From the NCBI GenBank assembly GCA_963755335.1, contig CAVWJW010000002.1:186001-250000 (forward strand): DNA of 64,000 bases, written 5' to 3'. Both the position numbers and the translations under genes were made by a program. Shown piece by piece: positions 51,643 to 61,061 of this stretch; position 1 is the first letter of the stretch, and the number at the start of each line of letters is the position of its first letter. The stretch is from UBA10649 sp963755335. GTDB lineage: Bacteria; Actinomycetota; Actinomycetes; S36-B12. Below the pieces are notes generated by a model, which saw only the letters and a list, made by a program, of their open reading frames with translations, ran no database searches and was not told where the DNA came from.

Positions 51643-53308
51643 CTGGATCCAGGCACCGGTATTCGGCGGCAGAACGATGACACTGTCATCGGAGGTGACC
51701 GCCGGGTCGCTGGCGAGCAGGATGGCACCCTCGATCGGGCTCTCAACCATGTCATCAGAGAAGTTGACGACGCAGGCGAAGCCCGCACCACGCCGCAAGG
51801 CAAGAACTCCGGTCGGCGACTGAGCCCACCACACCGGCTGCCCCGCACTGAGTCCCGAGTGGGCGTGGCGAAGCCGAAGCATCCCTCGGTAGAGGGCCAA
51901 GGTGCTTCGGGCATCGTGGGATTGCGCCTCCACCGTGACGTCGACCCATCCCAGCGGCGTCGGGAGCCATGTCGGCACGGGCTCGGCATCGCCAACCCTG
52001 TCATGGAAGCCATACGGGGGTTCCGAGCCACGCCACGGCAACGGCACTCGTCCGCCGTCCCGGCCCTTCTGCGTGCCTGCCGTGCGGAACCACACGGGAT
52101 CCTGCCGAGCCTCGTCGGGCATGTCGGCATCCTCGAGCCCGAGTTCCTCACCCTGGTAGACGTACACAGCGCCCGGCAGCGCGTGAGCGATCAACGCAAG
52201 GGACTTGGCACGCTGCCGACCCAGTTCGCCTCCGCCCATACGCGTGACGACGCGCGGCATGTCGTGGTTGGACAGCGCCCACGTGGGCGGTGCACCCACC
52301 GTGCGGAGCCCTTCCATCGTGTCGTCGACGACGTGCCGGACCCGATCGGCATCCCAGCCGACACCCATGAAGTCGAAGTTGAAGATCTGGTGCAGGGTGT
52401 CAGGCGCAACGTACCGAGCGGCCCGCTCAGGTGGCACCCACGCCTCCGCGACGGCCATGCGGTCACCGGGATAGGAGTCCAGCAGCAGCCGCCACTCCCG
52501 GTAGATGTCCTGGACCTCGTCACGATCGAGCAGCGCGGAGTTGGCCACCCGTCGACGTCGCACCGCCGCTTCGGGGGAGCCGTCGTCCAGGTCCATGCGC
52601 AACGCCAGGATCAGACCCTCAGGATCCTCGATGTCCGGATAGGACATGTCCTTGGCGAGTCCGAGGGCGACGTCGACCCGGAACCCGTCGGCGCCCATGT
52701 CGAGCCAGAACCTGAGCGTCTCCAGGGCATCCGCATGCACATCCGGATTCGACCAGTTCACGTCGGGCTGGCTTGCATCGAATAGATGCAGGTACCACTG
52801 ACCGGGTTCGCCGCCGGGCTCGGTGATCCGCGTCCAGCCCGATCCGCCGAACATGCTGCTCCAGTTGTTCGGCGGCTGATTCGCCGGCAGGACCCCGACC
52901 ATCGAGGAAGTGGAACCGCTGTCGCTCAGGGCTACCCGGTTCGGAGATGAGGGCGGCCTGGAACCACGGATGCAGGTCGGAGACATGATTGGGCACCACG
53001 TCCATGAGGACGCGCAGACCTCGAGCGTGCGCCTCGACGATGAGTTCACGGGCATCGTCGAGAGTGCCGTAGATGGGATCGACCGAGCGCGGGTCGACGA
53101 CGTCGTAGCCGGAATCGCGTTGAGGCGAGGTGTAGAACGGCGACAGCCAGATGGCGTCGACCGACAGCGCCGCGATATAGGGAAGTTCGTGGATCACGCC
53201 TCGAAGGTCGCCGGTGCCGTCGCCGTTGAGGTCGCGAAACGATCGCGGATAGACCTGGTAGATGGCGGCGGAGTGCCACCAGGGGACGGGAGTCGGCGTA
53301 CCCGGCAC
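51637..53308 (-). CDS. GH13 alpha-glucosidase/oligo-1,6-glucosidase (frameshifted)
   Basis: About 556 residues after removing one base near 52879 (GRGPAGE | QPPNNWSSMFGGSGW). The start frame has IYQVYPRSFRDLNGDGTGDLRG (calcium-type loop), GYDVVDPRSVDPIYGT and MDVVPNHVSDLHPWF. The rest carries the nucleophile Asp in GFRVDVALGLAKD, acid/base Glu in MAVAEAWV and ALSNHDMPRV. It cleaves alpha-glucosidic bonds of short oligosaccharides in the cytoplasm. It begins one base after the lacI stop, so the two are one operon, and converges with the debranching-type gene (overlapping by six bases). Confidence 0.88.
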
Positions 53309-53309
53309 G

Positions 53310-54320
53310 TCAGCCTCGGTAAGGCGCCGTCGTGCCGCGCACGATGAGCTGCGTAGGAAGTCGGATGGAGTCGGGTGCGGCGTCAGGGCCGGGCGTGCGC
53401 AGCTGGAGGACGAGAGCCTCGGCGGCGATCCGGCCCAGATCCTGGACGGGCTGGACCACGGTGGTGAGGTCGAGGAACTCCGACATGTCGTGGCCGTCGA
53501 TCCCGACGAGCGAGATGTCGCGGCCGGGAGTCAGGCCGTGACTGCGCATCGCCTTCATCGCACCGAACGCCATCTCGTCGGACATCGCGAACACGGCCGA
53601 GGGCGGACTCTTGTGCGTGAGCAGCGCGGTCATCGCCTGCTCGCCACCGGCGATGGTGAAGTAGCCGTACGCCTCGAGCTGCGGATCGACGGGAACGCCC
53701 GCGCCCTTCATCGCCTGCTGGTAGCCGCGATAGCGATCGTGCTCGGCGGTGTACGGGGCATCGATCGGAGCTCCGGCGATCACGCCGATGCGCGTGTGTC
53801 CGAGGTTGATCAGGTGCTGGGTGGCGATCTGCCCGGCGAGTACGTCGTCGATGGTCACGCTGGGCACGCCGTCGAGCGCGACGCCGATGAGGCTTGTCGG
53901 CATGTGCAAGGACAGCACCTCGTGAAGCTGGGCGTCTTTCGGCGGGAGGGAGATGACCAGGACTCCGTCGACACGACGGCGCAGGCGCGGTGCCGGCGGC
54001 AGCCGGTGCTGTCCGTCGGGCGTGCTGACGCTCATCAGGAGGAGGTCCATCCCCGCGTTCTGCAGGACTGACTCGACGCCGGACAGCACCGTCGAGAAGA
54101 ACCACCGGGCGATGTACGGCGTGATGACCGCGATGCTGCCCGTGCGGCCGCTGGCCAGCCGGCTGGCACTGGGTGAGATGACGTAGTCGAGATCGGTGGC
54201 GATCTTCTGGATGCGCTCGCGCGTGGACGAGTCGACGTTGGGGAGTCCGCGAAGCGCCCGGGAGACCGTGGCCGTCGAGACGCCTGCAGCGTCCGCGACG
54301 TCCTTGATGGTGATAGCCAC
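53310..54320 (-). CDS. LacI-family transcriptional regulator
   Basis: 336 residues from GTG 54320, with AGGAGGG seven bases upstream. N-terminal helix-turn-helix and hinge (TIKDVADAAGVSTATVSRALRG...NVDSSTRERIQKIATDLDYVIS) and a periplasmic-binding-like sugar domain (IAVITPYIARWFFSTVLSGVE...VFAMSDEMAFGAMKAMRSHGL). The hinge residue pattern lacks the usual L-A-R-L-x-Q but keeps a Pro/Ser-rich turn. Co-transcription with GH13 suggests it represses alpha-glucoside use, and perhaps the neighbouring sugar importer; its inducer is unknown. Confidence 0.92.
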   Translation of the reverse strand: MAITIKDVADAAGVSTATVSRALRGLPNVDSSTRERIQKIATDLDYVISPSASRLASGRTGSIAVITPYIARWFFSTVLSGVESVLQNAGMDLLLMSVSTPDGQHRLPPAPRLRRRVDGVLVISLPPKDAQLHEVLSLHMPTSLIGVALDGVPSVTIDDVLAGQIATQHLINLGHTRIGVIAGAPIDAPYTAEHDRYRGYQQAMKGAGVPVDPQLEAYGYFTIAGGEQAMTALLTHKSPPSAVFAMSDEMAFGAMKAMRSHGLTPGRDISLVGIDGHDMSEFLDLTTVVQPVQDLGRIAAEALVLQLRTPGPDAAPDSIRLPTQLIVRGTTAPYRG

Positions 54321-54375
54321 GGCAAACCCTCCTGTCGTGCGAGTGTAGGGAGGGCGGGACGCCTGACACAAGCGG

Positions 54376-55332
54376 TTACATGAAAGGTTGCACCGTCAAT
54401 GACGTCTCTTGGGGGCGCAGCCTGTAAACGATGCCATCGAGGATGTCCGTTTCGGAGACCACGACCTCGACAAACCCCCCAGCCCGGACGATGGCGTCGA
54501 GAATCATCGCGCCACCGGCGATCACGTCGACCCGCCCGGGGTGCATGAAGGGCAGCATCGCCCGCTCGGCGCGGGTCATCGCCAGCAGGCGTCGGGTCAC
54601 CTCACCCACCTCGGCCGCGCTGATCGTGCTGCCATGCAGCACGTCGGCGTCGTAGGCGGGGAGGTCCATCGCCATGGCCGACACCGTCGTCACGGTGCCG
54701 GCGAGCCCGACAAGTGATCGCGCCCCTGCCGCCGGCACCTGCGCGAGGGCGGCCGCGACCGAGCGCTCGATGTCACGCCACGCCAGGTCGATCTCGTCCG
54801 CGGTCGGCGGATCGCTGCGCAGGTGGCGCTCGGTCATCCGGACGCACCCGATGTCGACGCTGGCCGCCGCCTCGGGAACATCGGTTCCCCGGACGAACTC
54901 GGTCGAGCCCCCGCCAATGTCCACGACGAGGGCGGGCAGCGCAGCGCGCCCAGCCGGCAGCCCGAGGATGGCCCCCGCGAACGAGAGCTCCGCCTCCTCC
55001 GTCCCGGTGATCACCTCAGGATCCACGCCGAGGTGGCTGCGGACTCCGTCGGCGAACGCCTGACGATTGCGGACGTCGCGACTGGCCGATGTCGCCACGA
55101 AGCGGATGCGCTCGACGCCCAGATCGTCGACGACCTTCGCATACTCGTCGAGGGCGGTGAAGGTGCGCTCGAGCGCCGCGGGCGCGAACTCCCCCGTCCG
55201 GTCGACACCCTCCCCCAGCCGCACGATGCGCATCAGTCGGGTGCGCTCGTGCATCGTCCCGTCGGCATCGACATCGGCGACGAGCAGGCGGACCGCGTTG
55301 GTCCCGCAGTCGACGGCCGCGACGGTCGTCAT
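54376..55332 (-). CDS. Exopolyphosphatase / pppGpp phosphohydrolase (Ppx/GppA family)
   Basis: 318 residues. ASKHA fold with TTVAAVDCGTNAVRLLVADV at the start (phosphate loop 1), TSASRDVRNR, ALVVDIGGGSTEFVRG (loop 2) and GLAGTVTTVSAMAM (adenosine/phosphate site). It cleaves terminal phosphate from polyphosphate or pppGpp. At 318 residues it is the short actinobacterial form lacking the C-terminal HD-like domain, so nucleotide-type substrates are as likely as long polyphosphate. It follows DUF501 with a four-base overlap. Confidence 0.9.
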   Translation of the reverse strand: MTTVAAVDCGTNAVRLLVADVDADGTMHERTRLMRIVRLGEGVDRTGEFAPAALERTFTALDEYAKVVDDLGVERIRFVATSASRDVRNRQAFADGVRSHLGVDPEVITGTEEAELSFAGAILGLPAGRAALPALVVDIGGGSTEFVRGTDVPEAAASVDIGCVRMTERHLRSDPPTADEIDLAWRDIERSVAAALAQVPAAGARSLVGLAGTVTTVSAMAMDLPAYDADVLHGSTISAAEVGEVTRRLLAMTRAERAMLPFMHPGRVDVIAGGAMILDAIVRAGGFVEVVVSETDILDGIVYRLRPQETSLTVQPFM

Positions 55333-55844
55333 TCCGCCCTCTCCGCGCATGGCCCCGGGGCCCACCACTCGCCCAACGCCTCGACCACCTCGTCGCCGAG
55401 TGGATTGACGCCCGGCCCGCAGGCCAGCGAGTGCGCCGCCAGCACGTGCAGGCACTTGACGCGCGACGGCATGCCGCCGGCACCCACGCCGTCGACCTCG
55501 GGAACGGTCTGGATGGCCTCGCGCTCGGCGAGGTAGGACTCGTACGCGGCGCGATACCGTCCGGCGAGTTCGAGATCCGTCGACAGCCTGGCCTCCATCT
55601 CGCGCATGAGGCCACTGCTCTCCAGCGTCCCGATCGCCGAGGCCGCCCGGGGGCAGGTCAGGTAGTACAGCGTCGGGAAGGGCGTGCCGTCGGGCAGTCG
55701 CGGGCTGGTCTGGACGACCGCGGGGCAGCCGCAGGGACATCGGCAGGCGACCGCCATGACCCCGCGGGGGGAGCGGCCGAGCTGCTGGGTGATGGTGTCG
55801 ACGTCCGCGGGCGTCAGGGGGTCACGGACGGGGAGTGGCGGCAT
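55329..55844 (-). CDS. DUF501 family protein
   Basis: 171 residues. ITQQLGRSPRGVMAVACRCPCGCPAVVQTSPRLPDGTPFPTLYYLTCP contains a conserved cysteine cluster (C-x-C-x-C) and is the DUF501 signature, followed by MPSRVKCLHVLAAHSLACGPGVNPLGDEV with further Cys/His. A metal or iron-sulfur site is plausible. ATG 55844 is nine bases after AGGAGG; ATG 55850 is also possible. It sits between FtsB-like and Ppx genes, the common actinobacterial order eno-ftsB-DUF501-ppx. Confidence 0.88.
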   Translation of the reverse strand: MPPLPVRDPLTPADVDTITQQLGRSPRGVMAVACRCPCGCPAVVQTSPRLPDGTPFPTLYYLTCPRAASAIGTLESSGLMREMEARLSTDLELAGRYRAAYESYLAEREAIQTVPEVDGVGAGGMPSRVKCLHVLAAHSLACGPGVNPLGDEVVEALGEWWAPGPCAERAE

Positions 55845-56262
55845 GGTCATCGGCCTCCTGCAGTGCCCCCCACAACGACGAGTACCACGGCCCCTGGCCG
55901 GCAGCTGCGTCCGCAGCCGTGCCTGCGGCAGCGGCCGGTGTCCCGAGAGTGACATACCCGACCTCGCCCGGCAAGACGAAGTGCAGGCGGCGGCGGGCCT
56001 CCGCGGCCACGAAGGCCGGATCGCTCCATCGCTGCTGCTGGACCTGCAGGTCGGCGACGCGCAGCTGGGCGGAGTCGACGTCCGCCTTGAGGCTGGCGAT
56101 CTGCGATCGCTGCGAGAACCAGGCGCGTGCGGGCATCGACAGTGCCACGACGAGCGTCGCCAGGACCAGCGCGAGGATGACTGCCCGGGACGTCAGCGAC
56201 ACACGACTCGCCTTGGGCAGCACCTCAGCGCGCGGGCGCGCGTCGGTGGTCGGGGCGCTCAC
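55822..56262 (-). CDS. FtsB/DivIC-like septum formation protein
   Basis: 146 residues. One membrane helix (LTSRAVILALVLATLVVALSM) followed by a coiled coil (FSQRSQIASLKADVDSAQLRVADLQVQQQRWSDP) and ARRRLHFVLPGEVGYVTL, the typical FtsB/DivIC plan. It links FtsL and FtsQ in the division machinery at the septum. GTG start; it overlaps DUF501 and lies 57 bases after eno. The poly-Ala C-terminus is variable in the family. Confidence 0.88.
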   Translation of the reverse strand: MSAPTTDARPRAEVLPKASRVSLTSRAVILALVLATLVVALSMPARAWFSQRSQIASLKADVDSAQLRVADLQVQQQRWSDPAFVAAEARRRLHFVLPGEVGYVTLGTPAAAAGTAADAAAGQGPWYSSLWGALQEADDHAATPRP

Positions 56263-56319
56263 GTGTCGATGGTGTCACGAAAGGGCAGGCCGATCGGCGA
56301 CCGAAACGCGTGATCGACG

Positions 56320-57603
56320 TCAGCTCTTGGCCGCGAACCGCGGGAACGCGCCTGCGCCGGCGTAACGGCTGGCATCGGCGAGCTCCTCCTCGATGCGCAG
56401 CAGCTGGTTGTACTTCGCCACCCGCTCGGAGCGAGCCGGTGCACCCGTCTTGATCTGGCCGCAGTCGGTCGCGACCGCGAGGTCGGCGATCGTCGTGTCC
56501 TCGGTCTCGCCGGACCGGTGCGACATCATGCAGCGGAAGCCGTTGCGCTGGGCCAGCGTGACCGCGTCGAGCGTCTCGGTGAGCGAGCCGATCTGATTGA
56601 CCTTGACGAGGAGTGCGTTCGCTGCGTCCTCGTCGATGCCGCGCTGCAGGCGCTCGGGGTTGGTGACGAACAGGTCGTCGCCGACGATCTGGATGCGGTC
56701 GCCGAGCGCCTGGGTCAGGTGCACCCAGCCGGCCCAGTCGTCCTCGGACAGCGGGTCCTCGATCGAGACGATCGGGAAGTCCGCCACCAGGCTCTCGTAG
56801 TACGCGGTCAGCCACTCGGCCGAACGAGCGGCGTCCTCGAAGGTGTAGGAGCCGTCCGCGTAGAACTCGGTCGCAGCGACGTCGAGCGCGACGGCGATGT
56901 CGGTGCCGTACACCAGGCCCGCGCCCTCGACTGCCGTGCCGATGAGCTCGAGCGCAGCGCGGTTGTTCGGCAGCGACGGGGCGAAGCCGCCTTCGTCACC
57001 GAGTCCGGTGGAGTACCCGGCCTTCTTCAGGACGCTCTTGAGCGAGTGGTAGACCTCGGCGCCCTGGCGCAGAGCCTCGGCGAAGGTGGCCGCGCCGATC
57101 GGCGCGATCATGAACTCCTGGATGTCGACGTTCGAGTCTGCGTGCGCGCCGCCGTTGAGGATGTTCATCATCGGGACGGGCAGAACGTGCGCGTTGGGGC
57201 CGCCGACGTAGCGGAACAGCGGGAGCTCGGCCGACAGCGCCGCCGCACGAGCGACGGCCAGCGAGACGCCGAGGATCGCGTTCGCACCGAGACGAGCCTT
57301 GTTGGGAGTGCCGTCGAGGTCGATCATGACCTGGTCGACGATGCGCTGCTCGGTCGCGTCGATGCCGTACAGCTCGGGGGCGATGTCGTCCTCGACCGCG
57401 GCGACGGCCTCGAGGACACCCTTGCCGCCGTAGCGAGCGCCGCCATCACGGCGCTCGGAGGCCTCGAAGGCGCCGGTCGAGGCACCCGAGGGGACGGCGG
57501 CGCGAGCCACCGTGTCGTCGTCGAGCAGGACCTCCACTTCGACCGTGGGGTTGCCACGGGAGTCGAGGATTTCGCGGGCGATGATGGATTCGATGAGAGC
57601 CAT
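56320..57603 (-). CDS. eno: Enolase
   Basis: 427 residues, full length. N-terminal IIAREILDSRGNPTVEVEVLL, the flexible loop SGASTGAFEA, the metal ligand region (VSIEDPLSEDDW), catalytic LLVKVNQIGSLTET and FRCMMSHRSGETEDTTIADL. It interconverts 2-phosphoglycerate and phosphoenolpyruvate in glycolysis. The ATG lies six bases after a TAGACT box. It heads the eno-ftsB-DUF501-ppx gene line. Confidence 0.98.
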   Translation of the reverse strand: MALIESIIAREILDSRGNPTVEVEVLLDDDTVARAAVPSGASTGAFEASERRDGGARYGGKGVLEAVAAVEDDIAPELYGIDATEQRIVDQVMIDLDGTPNKARLGANAILGVSLAVARAAALSAELPLFRYVGGPNAHVLPVPMMNILNGGAHADSNVDIQEFMIAPIGAATFAEALRQGAEVYHSLKSVLKKAGYSTGLGDEGGFAPSLPNNRAALELIGTAVEGAGLVYGTDIAVALDVAATEFYADGSYTFEDAARSAEWLTAYYESLVADFPIVSIEDPLSEDDWAGWVHLTQALGDRIQIVGDDLFVTNPERLQRGIDEDAANALLVKVNQIGSLTETLDAVTLAQRNGFRCMMSHRSGETEDTTIADLAVATDCGQIKTGAPARSERVAKYNQLLRIEEELADASRYAGAGAFPRFAAKS

Positions 57604-57609
57604 GCCCGC

Positions 57610-57615
57610 AGTCTA
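57610..57615 (-). promoter_or_regulatory. Leaderless-type -10 hexamer (TAGACT) before eno
   Basis: On the minus strand TAGACT ends six bases before the eno ATG. A TTGCAT hexamer (57640-57635) lies 19 bases further upstream and could be a weak -35. Confidence 0.45.
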
Positions 57616-57669
57616 TTGGGCCGCCTAGGGACCGATGCAATCGCTTGCGTCACACCCGAGGTGGGCGAC

Positions 57670-57710
57670 GGCAACCCCCCGGAGCACCGCTGCCGCTCCG
57701 GGGGGTTGCC
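57670..57710 (-). terminator. Rho-independent-type terminator downstream of the small barrel-like gene
   Basis: GGCAACCCCCCGGAGC (57670-57685) and GCTCCGGGGGGTTGCC (57695-57710) are perfectly complementary over 16 bp with a nine-base loop. It lies 13 bases after the stop at 57723 and before the eno promoter, so it separates the two. There is no U run, common for GC-rich terminators. Confidence 0.8.
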
Positions 57711-57722
57711 CTCATGCCTGGG

Positions 57723-58046
57723 TCAGGCGGCGACGGCGTCGAACGCGTAGCGCCAATGACCGTCCAGCCACTGCGGGTCACCCTCGAGCATCGGCGCGAG
57801 CTTCTCCTCGTACCACTGTGCCTGCATGGGGTCGTCGGCCAGCTTCTTGTAGCTGTCCTCGCTGTCGAAGAACACGCTGACGACGATCGTCGCGCCGTCG
57901 TCGCACATCATCACGTCCTCGTGCAGGAAGCCGGGAACATGACGCTCCCTGATCCACTGGCGCACTGTCTCGGCCATGGCCTCGCCCGACGATGCATCCA
58001 TGGGCTGGCGAAGGCGACCGATCATCACTGTTCCGTATCGATCCAT
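57723..58046 (-). CDS. Small protein, likely dimeric alpha/beta-barrel (ABM-like)
   Basis: 107 residues from ATG 58046. MDRYGTVMIGRLRQP, then AETVRQWIRERHVPGFLHEDVMMCDDGATIVVSVFFDSEDSYKKLADDPMQAQWYEEKLAPML, suggests a ferredoxin-like dimeric barrel in which a strand-helix-strand pair is followed by a xxF.d.e.y..l motif as in antibiotic-biosynthesis-monooxygenase-like proteins. No catalytic residue stands out. It has its own terminator and appears to be a single-gene unit. Confidence 0.65.
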   Translation of the reverse strand: MDRYGTVMIGRLRQPMDASSGEAMAETVRQWIRERHVPGFLHEDVMMCDDGATIVVSVFFDSEDSYKKLADDPMQAQWYEEKLAPMLEGDPQWLDGHWRYAFDAVAA

Positions 58047-58132
58047 GGGTCCTCCCGAAACGACCCCCAGCGGCACGAGTGTGCTACTCCACGTGGTCGC
58101 CTGCAAGGCCCGATTCAGCCCACGCCCGCAGG

Positions 58133-59764
58133 TCAGATACCGAGCAGGGTCCGCAGGTGCCGGGGCCCGGGTGATCCCTTGGACAGCAGCAGGTCATGGA
58201 CCTGGCGGGACGACCAGTCCGGATGCAGGACCCGCAGATCTGCGGCGATACCCGACACGGCGCGATAACCGGCGAAGTACGTCGGCAGCTGCCCCGCCGT
58301 GAGCTGGGCGCGCCGCCACTTGCCCGACGCCTCGCCGTCCTCCTGGAAGCCGCGGCCGGTCATGAGGGAGATGGCCTCTGCCTCGGACATGTCGTGAGCG
58401 TGGACGGAGACGTCGAGGATGGCGTTGATCACCCCGCGCGCCTGCATCTTCAACTGCTGGAGGCGAAGCTCGAGCCAGGCCGCCCGTCCATCAGCGGGGG
58501 CGTAGCCGGCGTCGACCATCGCCTCCTCGGCATACACCGCCCAGCCCTCGACGAACACGCCACTGCGACCGAAGCGCCGCACGGGCGTGGGCGTCACCAG
58601 TCGCTGTGCGTGGGCCAGCTGCAGCACGTGCCCCGGCATGGCCTCATGCACGGTCAGCGTGTGCAGCTGCACGGCGTTGTACTCGCGGTAGAACGACGCG
58701 ACCCGTTCCGGCGTCCAGGACGCGGGCGTGGGTGCCACGGCGACCACCGTGGCAACGGCGGCCGTCTCGAGCGGACCGGGAGCATCGCAGTAGGCGACCG
58801 CGACGCCGCGGTGGATCTCCGGCATCTCGAGCACCTGGACGTCGAGCTCCGGCACCTCGACGAGGTCGTGCTCGCGCACGAAGTCCGTCGTCCGTGCCAG
58901 GGCATCGCGGACGAGAGGCAGGACCGTGTCGTCGGTGACGACCGATCTGCCTGCGACGAGGTCGAGCACGTGTCGCACGGCGTCGTCGTCGGCCGTCGGA
59001 AGCCCCAGGTACTCCGCGGCCGTCTCCCGCAGCTGCTCGTTGAGGAGGTCGAGGTGCGCGAAGGCGTCGGTCAGCAGCTCGTCGGCGGTGACGTCGTCGT
59101 CGAGGCTGTGCCACAGCGTGGCCGCGTACAGGTGCTGGCCGAGACGCGGACTGCGGTGCGACGACGCCAGGCGGTCGTCCAGCCAGCCAGCGAACCGGAC
59201 CACCGCGTCATGGGCGTCGGAGGTCACGGCATCGTCCTCGACCAGCCGGCGCACCTCGTCGTCGATCAGTGCCGCGGTTCCGCTCAGCTGGGCGATGGCC
59301 GTCTCGACGTGGATGCCGGGCATGTCGCCCAGCTGCGTGCGGGCGTCGGCGAGGAAGTCGGGGACCGCCCGGAGGCGTCCGGCGAGGCTCTCCCTGCGTT
59401 CGTCCTCCGGGGCGAAGTCCCTCGTGACGAGGAGGTGGAGCGCGGTGCCGGGATTCCACACCATCGGATTCCACGTGTGCGGGCGCAACTCGGTCAGGTC
59501 GAAGTGGGTCCGCAGGAGCCGGGCCCGCAGGATCTCGAGGTCGACGAGATCCTCGACGTCGAGCTCCACGTCGTCAATCGCATCGAGCCGCATGACGTCG
59601 TCGTCGATCGCGCGCACCGCTTCGGCGATGCCCGTGGTTCCGAGATCCGGCAGTCGCTGGTCGTGCCGGTGGTCGCCGAGGGACGTCGCGGCAACGGGAT
59701 CGAGGCGGAGCAGGTCGTCGACGATCCGAACGGCCAGCTCGTGGAACTCCTCGGTGGCGCTCAC
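58133..59764 (-). CDS. DUF885 family protein (metalloprotease-like)
   Basis: 543 residues, no signal peptide. The C-terminal half has the zinc-protease-like HEAMPGHVLQLAH near 385 and EGWAVYAEEAMVDAGY near 415 (H-E-x2-x-G-H plus a distal Glu), the DUF885 signature. The N-terminus is helical and acidic. Members are proposed carboxypeptidase-like enzymes; substrate unknown. Its start overlaps the end of mazG by four bases. Confidence 0.88.
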   Translation of the reverse strand: MSATEEFHELAVRIVDDLLRLDPVAATSLGDHRHDQRLPDLGTTGIAEAVRAIDDDVMRLDAIDDVELDVEDLVDLEILRARLLRTHFDLTELRPHTWNPMVWNPGTALHLLVTRDFAPEDERRESLAGRLRAVPDFLADARTQLGDMPGIHVETAIAQLSGTAALIDDEVRRLVEDDAVTSDAHDAVVRFAGWLDDRLASSHRSPRLGQHLYAATLWHSLDDDVTADELLTDAFAHLDLLNEQLRETAAEYLGLPTADDDAVRHVLDLVAGRSVVTDDTVLPLVRDALARTTDFVREHDLVEVPELDVQVLEMPEIHRGVAVAYCDAPGPLETAAVATVVAVAPTPASWTPERVASFYREYNAVQLHTLTVHEAMPGHVLQLAHAQRLVTPTPVRRFGRSGVFVEGWAVYAEEAMVDAGYAPADGRAAWLELRLQQLKMQARGVINAILDVSVHAHDMSEAEAISLMTGRGFQEDGEASGKWRRAQLTAGQLPTYFAGYRAVSGIAADLRVLHPDWSSRQVHDLLLSKGSPGPRHLRTLLGI

Positions 59765-60444
59765 TCCACGCCTTCGACGTCGCGAATGGCCGAGATGCGC
59801 CGGCGGGACGCCCCGCGGACGGCGGACTCAGCGTCGAACCCACGCTCGCGCCCGAGGGCGACCAGGGCAAGGATGACGTCTCCCAGTTCGGCCTCGGACT
59901 CGATCCGCAGGCCGGCTGCCTGCTCGGCGCCCGGCAGTTCGGGGAGCTGCTCGGCCAGTCCGGCACTGCGCGCCAGGACCTTGCCGCCGTGCACCAGCGC
60001 GGGCAGGGCGGTGGGGATGCCGTCGGTGACCGATGCGCGTCCCTTCTCCTTGGCCTTGAGCGCGTGCCAGTTGGCCTCGACCTGCTCGGGAGTGTCGGCG
60101 GTTGCGTCGCCGAAGACATGCGGGTGCCGCGAGATCAGCTTGGTGATGATGCCGTCGGCCACGTCGTCGATGGTGAAGCCCGCGGCGCCCTCCTCCGTGG
60201 CGATGCGCGCATGGAAGACCACTTGCAGGAGCAGGTCACCGAGCTCCTCGCGCAGTGCTGCCTCGTCCTGCTGCTCGATCGCCTCGACGGTCTCGTAGGC
60301 CTCCTCGATCAGGTACTCGACGAGGGACTCGTGCGTCTGCCGCGCATCCCACGGGCAGCCGCCCGGCGAGCGCAGCCGATCCATCACCGCGACCAGGTCG
60401 AGCAGACGCTCGCCCGGTCGGGTCACCGGAGTCGGGTCGGTCAC
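59761..60444 (-). CDS. mazG: MazG nucleoside triphosphate pyrophosphohydrolase
   Basis: 227 residues. GGCPWDARQTHESLVEYLIEEAYETVEAIE and REELGDLLLQVVFHARI carry the EEAYE / EELGD metal-binding acidic motifs. A second, weaker MazG repeat follows near 180 (ELGDVILALVALGRERG). It hydrolyses abnormal NTPs or dNTPs to monophosphates. It overlaps the SurA-like lipoprotein gene, giving the order mfd-lipoprotein-mazG that is common in Actinobacteria. Confidence 0.93.
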   Translation of the reverse strand: MTDPTPVTRPGERLLDLVAVMDRLRSPGGCPWDARQTHESLVEYLIEEAYETVEAIEQQDEAALREELGDLLLQVVFHARIATEEGAAGFTIDDVADGIITKLISRHPHVFGDATADTPEQVEANWHALKAKEKGRASVTDGIPTALPALVHGGKVLARSAGLAEQLPELPGAEQAAGLRIESEAELGDVILALVALGRERGFDAESAVRGASRRRISAIRDVEGVE

Positions 60445-61057
60445 TTAGCCAGCGCGGGAGGGGCAGTCAGGTCGCTGCCGCCGGGGGTGATCTGCAAGGA
60501 GAGCGGATCCCAGGTGCCGAAGCGGGGGCTGGCCTCCACGCCGAGGTCCTTGCTCAGCTTCGCCACCTCGTTGACGAGTGCGGCACCCTGCTGCTCGGCC
60601 GAGCCATGCGGGTCGAGCTTGACGCCGAGCTGCTGCGCCTGAAGGTCGAGTCGAACCACAGCGTTGATCTGGTTCGGGGCCACGCCCTGCTCGGCGAAGA
60701 TCTTGAGGACCTGGTCGCGGCCGCCGGCCTGCTGGTCGAACTGCGAGAGCTGCTGGTCGATGTCCCCCTGCGTGATGACGACGCCGTGCGTGATCGCCAG
60801 CTTGTTGACGAGCTCGAGGCTGATCATGCGGGAGAGGGTCTGCGCGGTCAGCTGCGCGTTGGGCGTGTCGACGGGCTGACGCTGGGCGACGAGGATCGCC
60901 TGGACCTGGTCGGTCAGCTGCTGCTCGGTGATGCGACTGTCACCGAGGGTGGCGGCGGCACCGGCCTGCGGCGCAGAGGTGGTGCAGCCGGTGATCAGCA
61001 GGCCCGCGGCGAGCAGGGCGGCCGCGGCGGCGGTTCGACGATTGCGGACCTTCGTCA

Positions 61058-61061
<4 letters not shown>
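60441..61061 (-). CDS. SurA N-terminal domain-like lipoprotein
   Basis: 206 residues. Lipoprotein signal (RTAAAAALLAAGLLITGCTTS), then LGDSRITEQQLTDQVQAILVAQ and VITQGDIDQQLSQFDQQAGGRDQVLKIFAEQGV, the helical SurA_N-type chaperone module, without a peptidyl-prolyl isomerase domain. Probably a membrane-anchored folding factor outside the cell. ATG 61061 overlaps the mfd stop. Confidence 0.85.

Noticed and set aside
58196..60298. 700-codon plus-strand frame opposite DUF885 and mazG
   Set aside because: It is a shadow; the minus strand encodes conserved protease-like and MazG motifs.
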